Source: Alkalicoccobacillus murimartini
Lineage (GTDB): Bacteria > Bacillota > Bacilli > Bacillales > Bacillaceae_D
DNA: 64,000 nt
Direction: 5' to 3'
Assembly (NCBI RefSeq): GCF_030813245.1
Contig: NZ_JAUSUA010000001.1
Coordinates: 1,172,493-1,236,492 of the forward strand
Shown: positions 63,726-64,000 of the stretch, piece by piece
How the letters are laid out: each line of letters opens with the position of its first letter
Position numbering within the stretch: position 1 is the first letter of the stretch
Translations under genes and position numbers: made by a program
Notes under the pieces: model-generated
The model's input: only the letters and a program-made list of their open reading frames with translations
Told to the model about the DNA's origin: nothing
Database searches by the model: none

Positions 63726-63759
63726 AGTATATACAGTTGAACTATATAAGTCAACTGTA
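63726..63759 (-). promoter_or_regulatory. padR promoter with overlapping operator
   Basis: Minus strand -35 TTGACT (63749-63754), exact 17-bp spacer, -10 TATACT (63726-63731). Inverted repeat TACAGTTGA (63732-63740) and TCAACTGTA (63751-63759) covers the -35 and the spacer. A third partial ACAGTCAAACTG lies at about 63704-63715, near the start point. This is a textbook autorepression layout. Confidence 0.8.
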
Positions 63760-63775
63760 TAATTAGAGGTGATAT

Positions 63776-64000
63776 TGGGTAGGTATTTTATGACTTGATC
63801 GGATGTATTTGCTGTCTTTCTGATGTATGTTGCTCTCTTCCCGATGTATCTGCTCTTCTTCCGATGTATTTTGCTCTCTTCCTGATGTATCTGCTCCTCT
63901 TCCGTTGTATGTTGCTCTCTTCCCGATGTATCTGCTCTTCTTCCGATGTATTTTGCTCTCTTCCTGATGTATCTGCTCCTCTTCCGTTGTATGTTGCTCT
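63776..64000. repeat. Tandem array, 82-bp period made of four 20/21-bp subunits (continues past window)
   Basis: GATGTAT-type anchors start at 63802, 63822, 63843, 63863, 63884, 63904, 63925, 63945, 63966 and 63986, alternating 20 and 21 bp without exception. Higher-order copies repeat every 82 bp almost identically: ATGTTGCTCT starts at 63828 minus one, 63909 and 63991. 82 is not a multiple of three, so it is not coding. The array lies upstream of padR and runs off the window end. Confidence 0.85.

Noticed and set aside
63776..64000. CRISPR array
   Set aside because: Subunits are 20-21 bp, contiguous and similar throughout; there are no unique spacers and no cas genes.

Overview
The window looks like chromosome from a low-GC, spore-forming Bacillaceae bacterium, probably an alkaliphile or halotolerant relative of Bacillus. 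The reasons are: sporulation genes (spoVV, ylbD, a YjcZ-type peptide), a caa3-type oxidase, strong AGGAGG ribosome sites with many TTG/GTG starts, and exported or surface proteins that are unusually acidic. From 1 to about 50.4 kb the order is largely that of B. subtilis from ylbL back to dapH, read in the opposite direction, with insertions and losses. No tRNA, rRNA, CRISPR array, insertion-sequence transposase or clear prophage was seen.

Layout. 1-11 kb is the ylb block: ylbL, spoVV, coaD, rsmD, ylbG, ylbF, ylbE, ylbD and ylbC. It is interrupted by an MFS exporter, two uncharacterised proteins, an ATP-grasp ligase, a hotdog thioesterase and a YugN-like protein. 11.4-17.4 kb carries cytochrome caa3 oxidase (ctaC-D-E-F), the maturation protein ctaM, and divergent ctaA; ctaB and ctaG are absent here. 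17.4-29.9 kb holds pycA, the yla genes (ylaN, ylaL, ylaK, ylaI, ylaH, typA, ylaF), a beta-hydroxyacid dehydrogenase, yktC, yktB and yktA. 30-34.4 kb has speA, a lipoprotein deacetylase and a betaine-type BCCT transporter. 35-40 kb is the pyruvate dehydrogenase operon pdhABCD. 40.4-44.3 kb has a YkyA-like lipoprotein, a YjcZ-type peptide, def, rpoY and rnjA. 44.7-50.4 kb has ykuV, ykuU, ykuT and a diaminopimelate set: dapH, a class III aminotransferase and ykuR.

Beyond 50.4 kb B. subtilis synteny stops and the content is accessory: an AEC transporter, an HD-GYP protein, a second MscS, a MATE pump, an SOS-controlled UvrX/YolD pair, a GNAT acetyltransferase, an apparently extra truA, a peptidoglycan amidase, an AadK-like aminoglycoside adenylyltransferase, and a PadR/DUF2812 pair with a clear operator.

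The most unusual material is non-coding. A family of composite structured repeats lies at about 4.05-4.40, 11.00-11.32, 44.33-44.60 and 51.57-51.89 kb. It is built from three recognisable modules: a roughly 110-nt hairpin whose outer stem covaries between copies, a GCTCCCGAAAATG module, and a GGCCGAACAATG palindrome that doubles as a terminator and also occurs alone at 31.5 kb. Copies seem to be bounded by a short GAGACATAAC-like tag in inverted orientation. Separately, two unrelated intergenic arrays (about 47.05-47.22 kb and 63.78-64.0 kb) share a repeat spacing averaging 20.5 bp, alternating 20 and 21 bp. A structured, terminator-ended RNA candidate lies just upstream of rsmD.

Functionally the window joins central metabolism (PDH, pyruvate carboxylase), aerobic respiration, lysine/DAP synthesis, polyamine synthesis, mRNA decay and translation housekeeping, and sporulation functions, followed by a stress, resistance and DNA-damage-tolerance tail.
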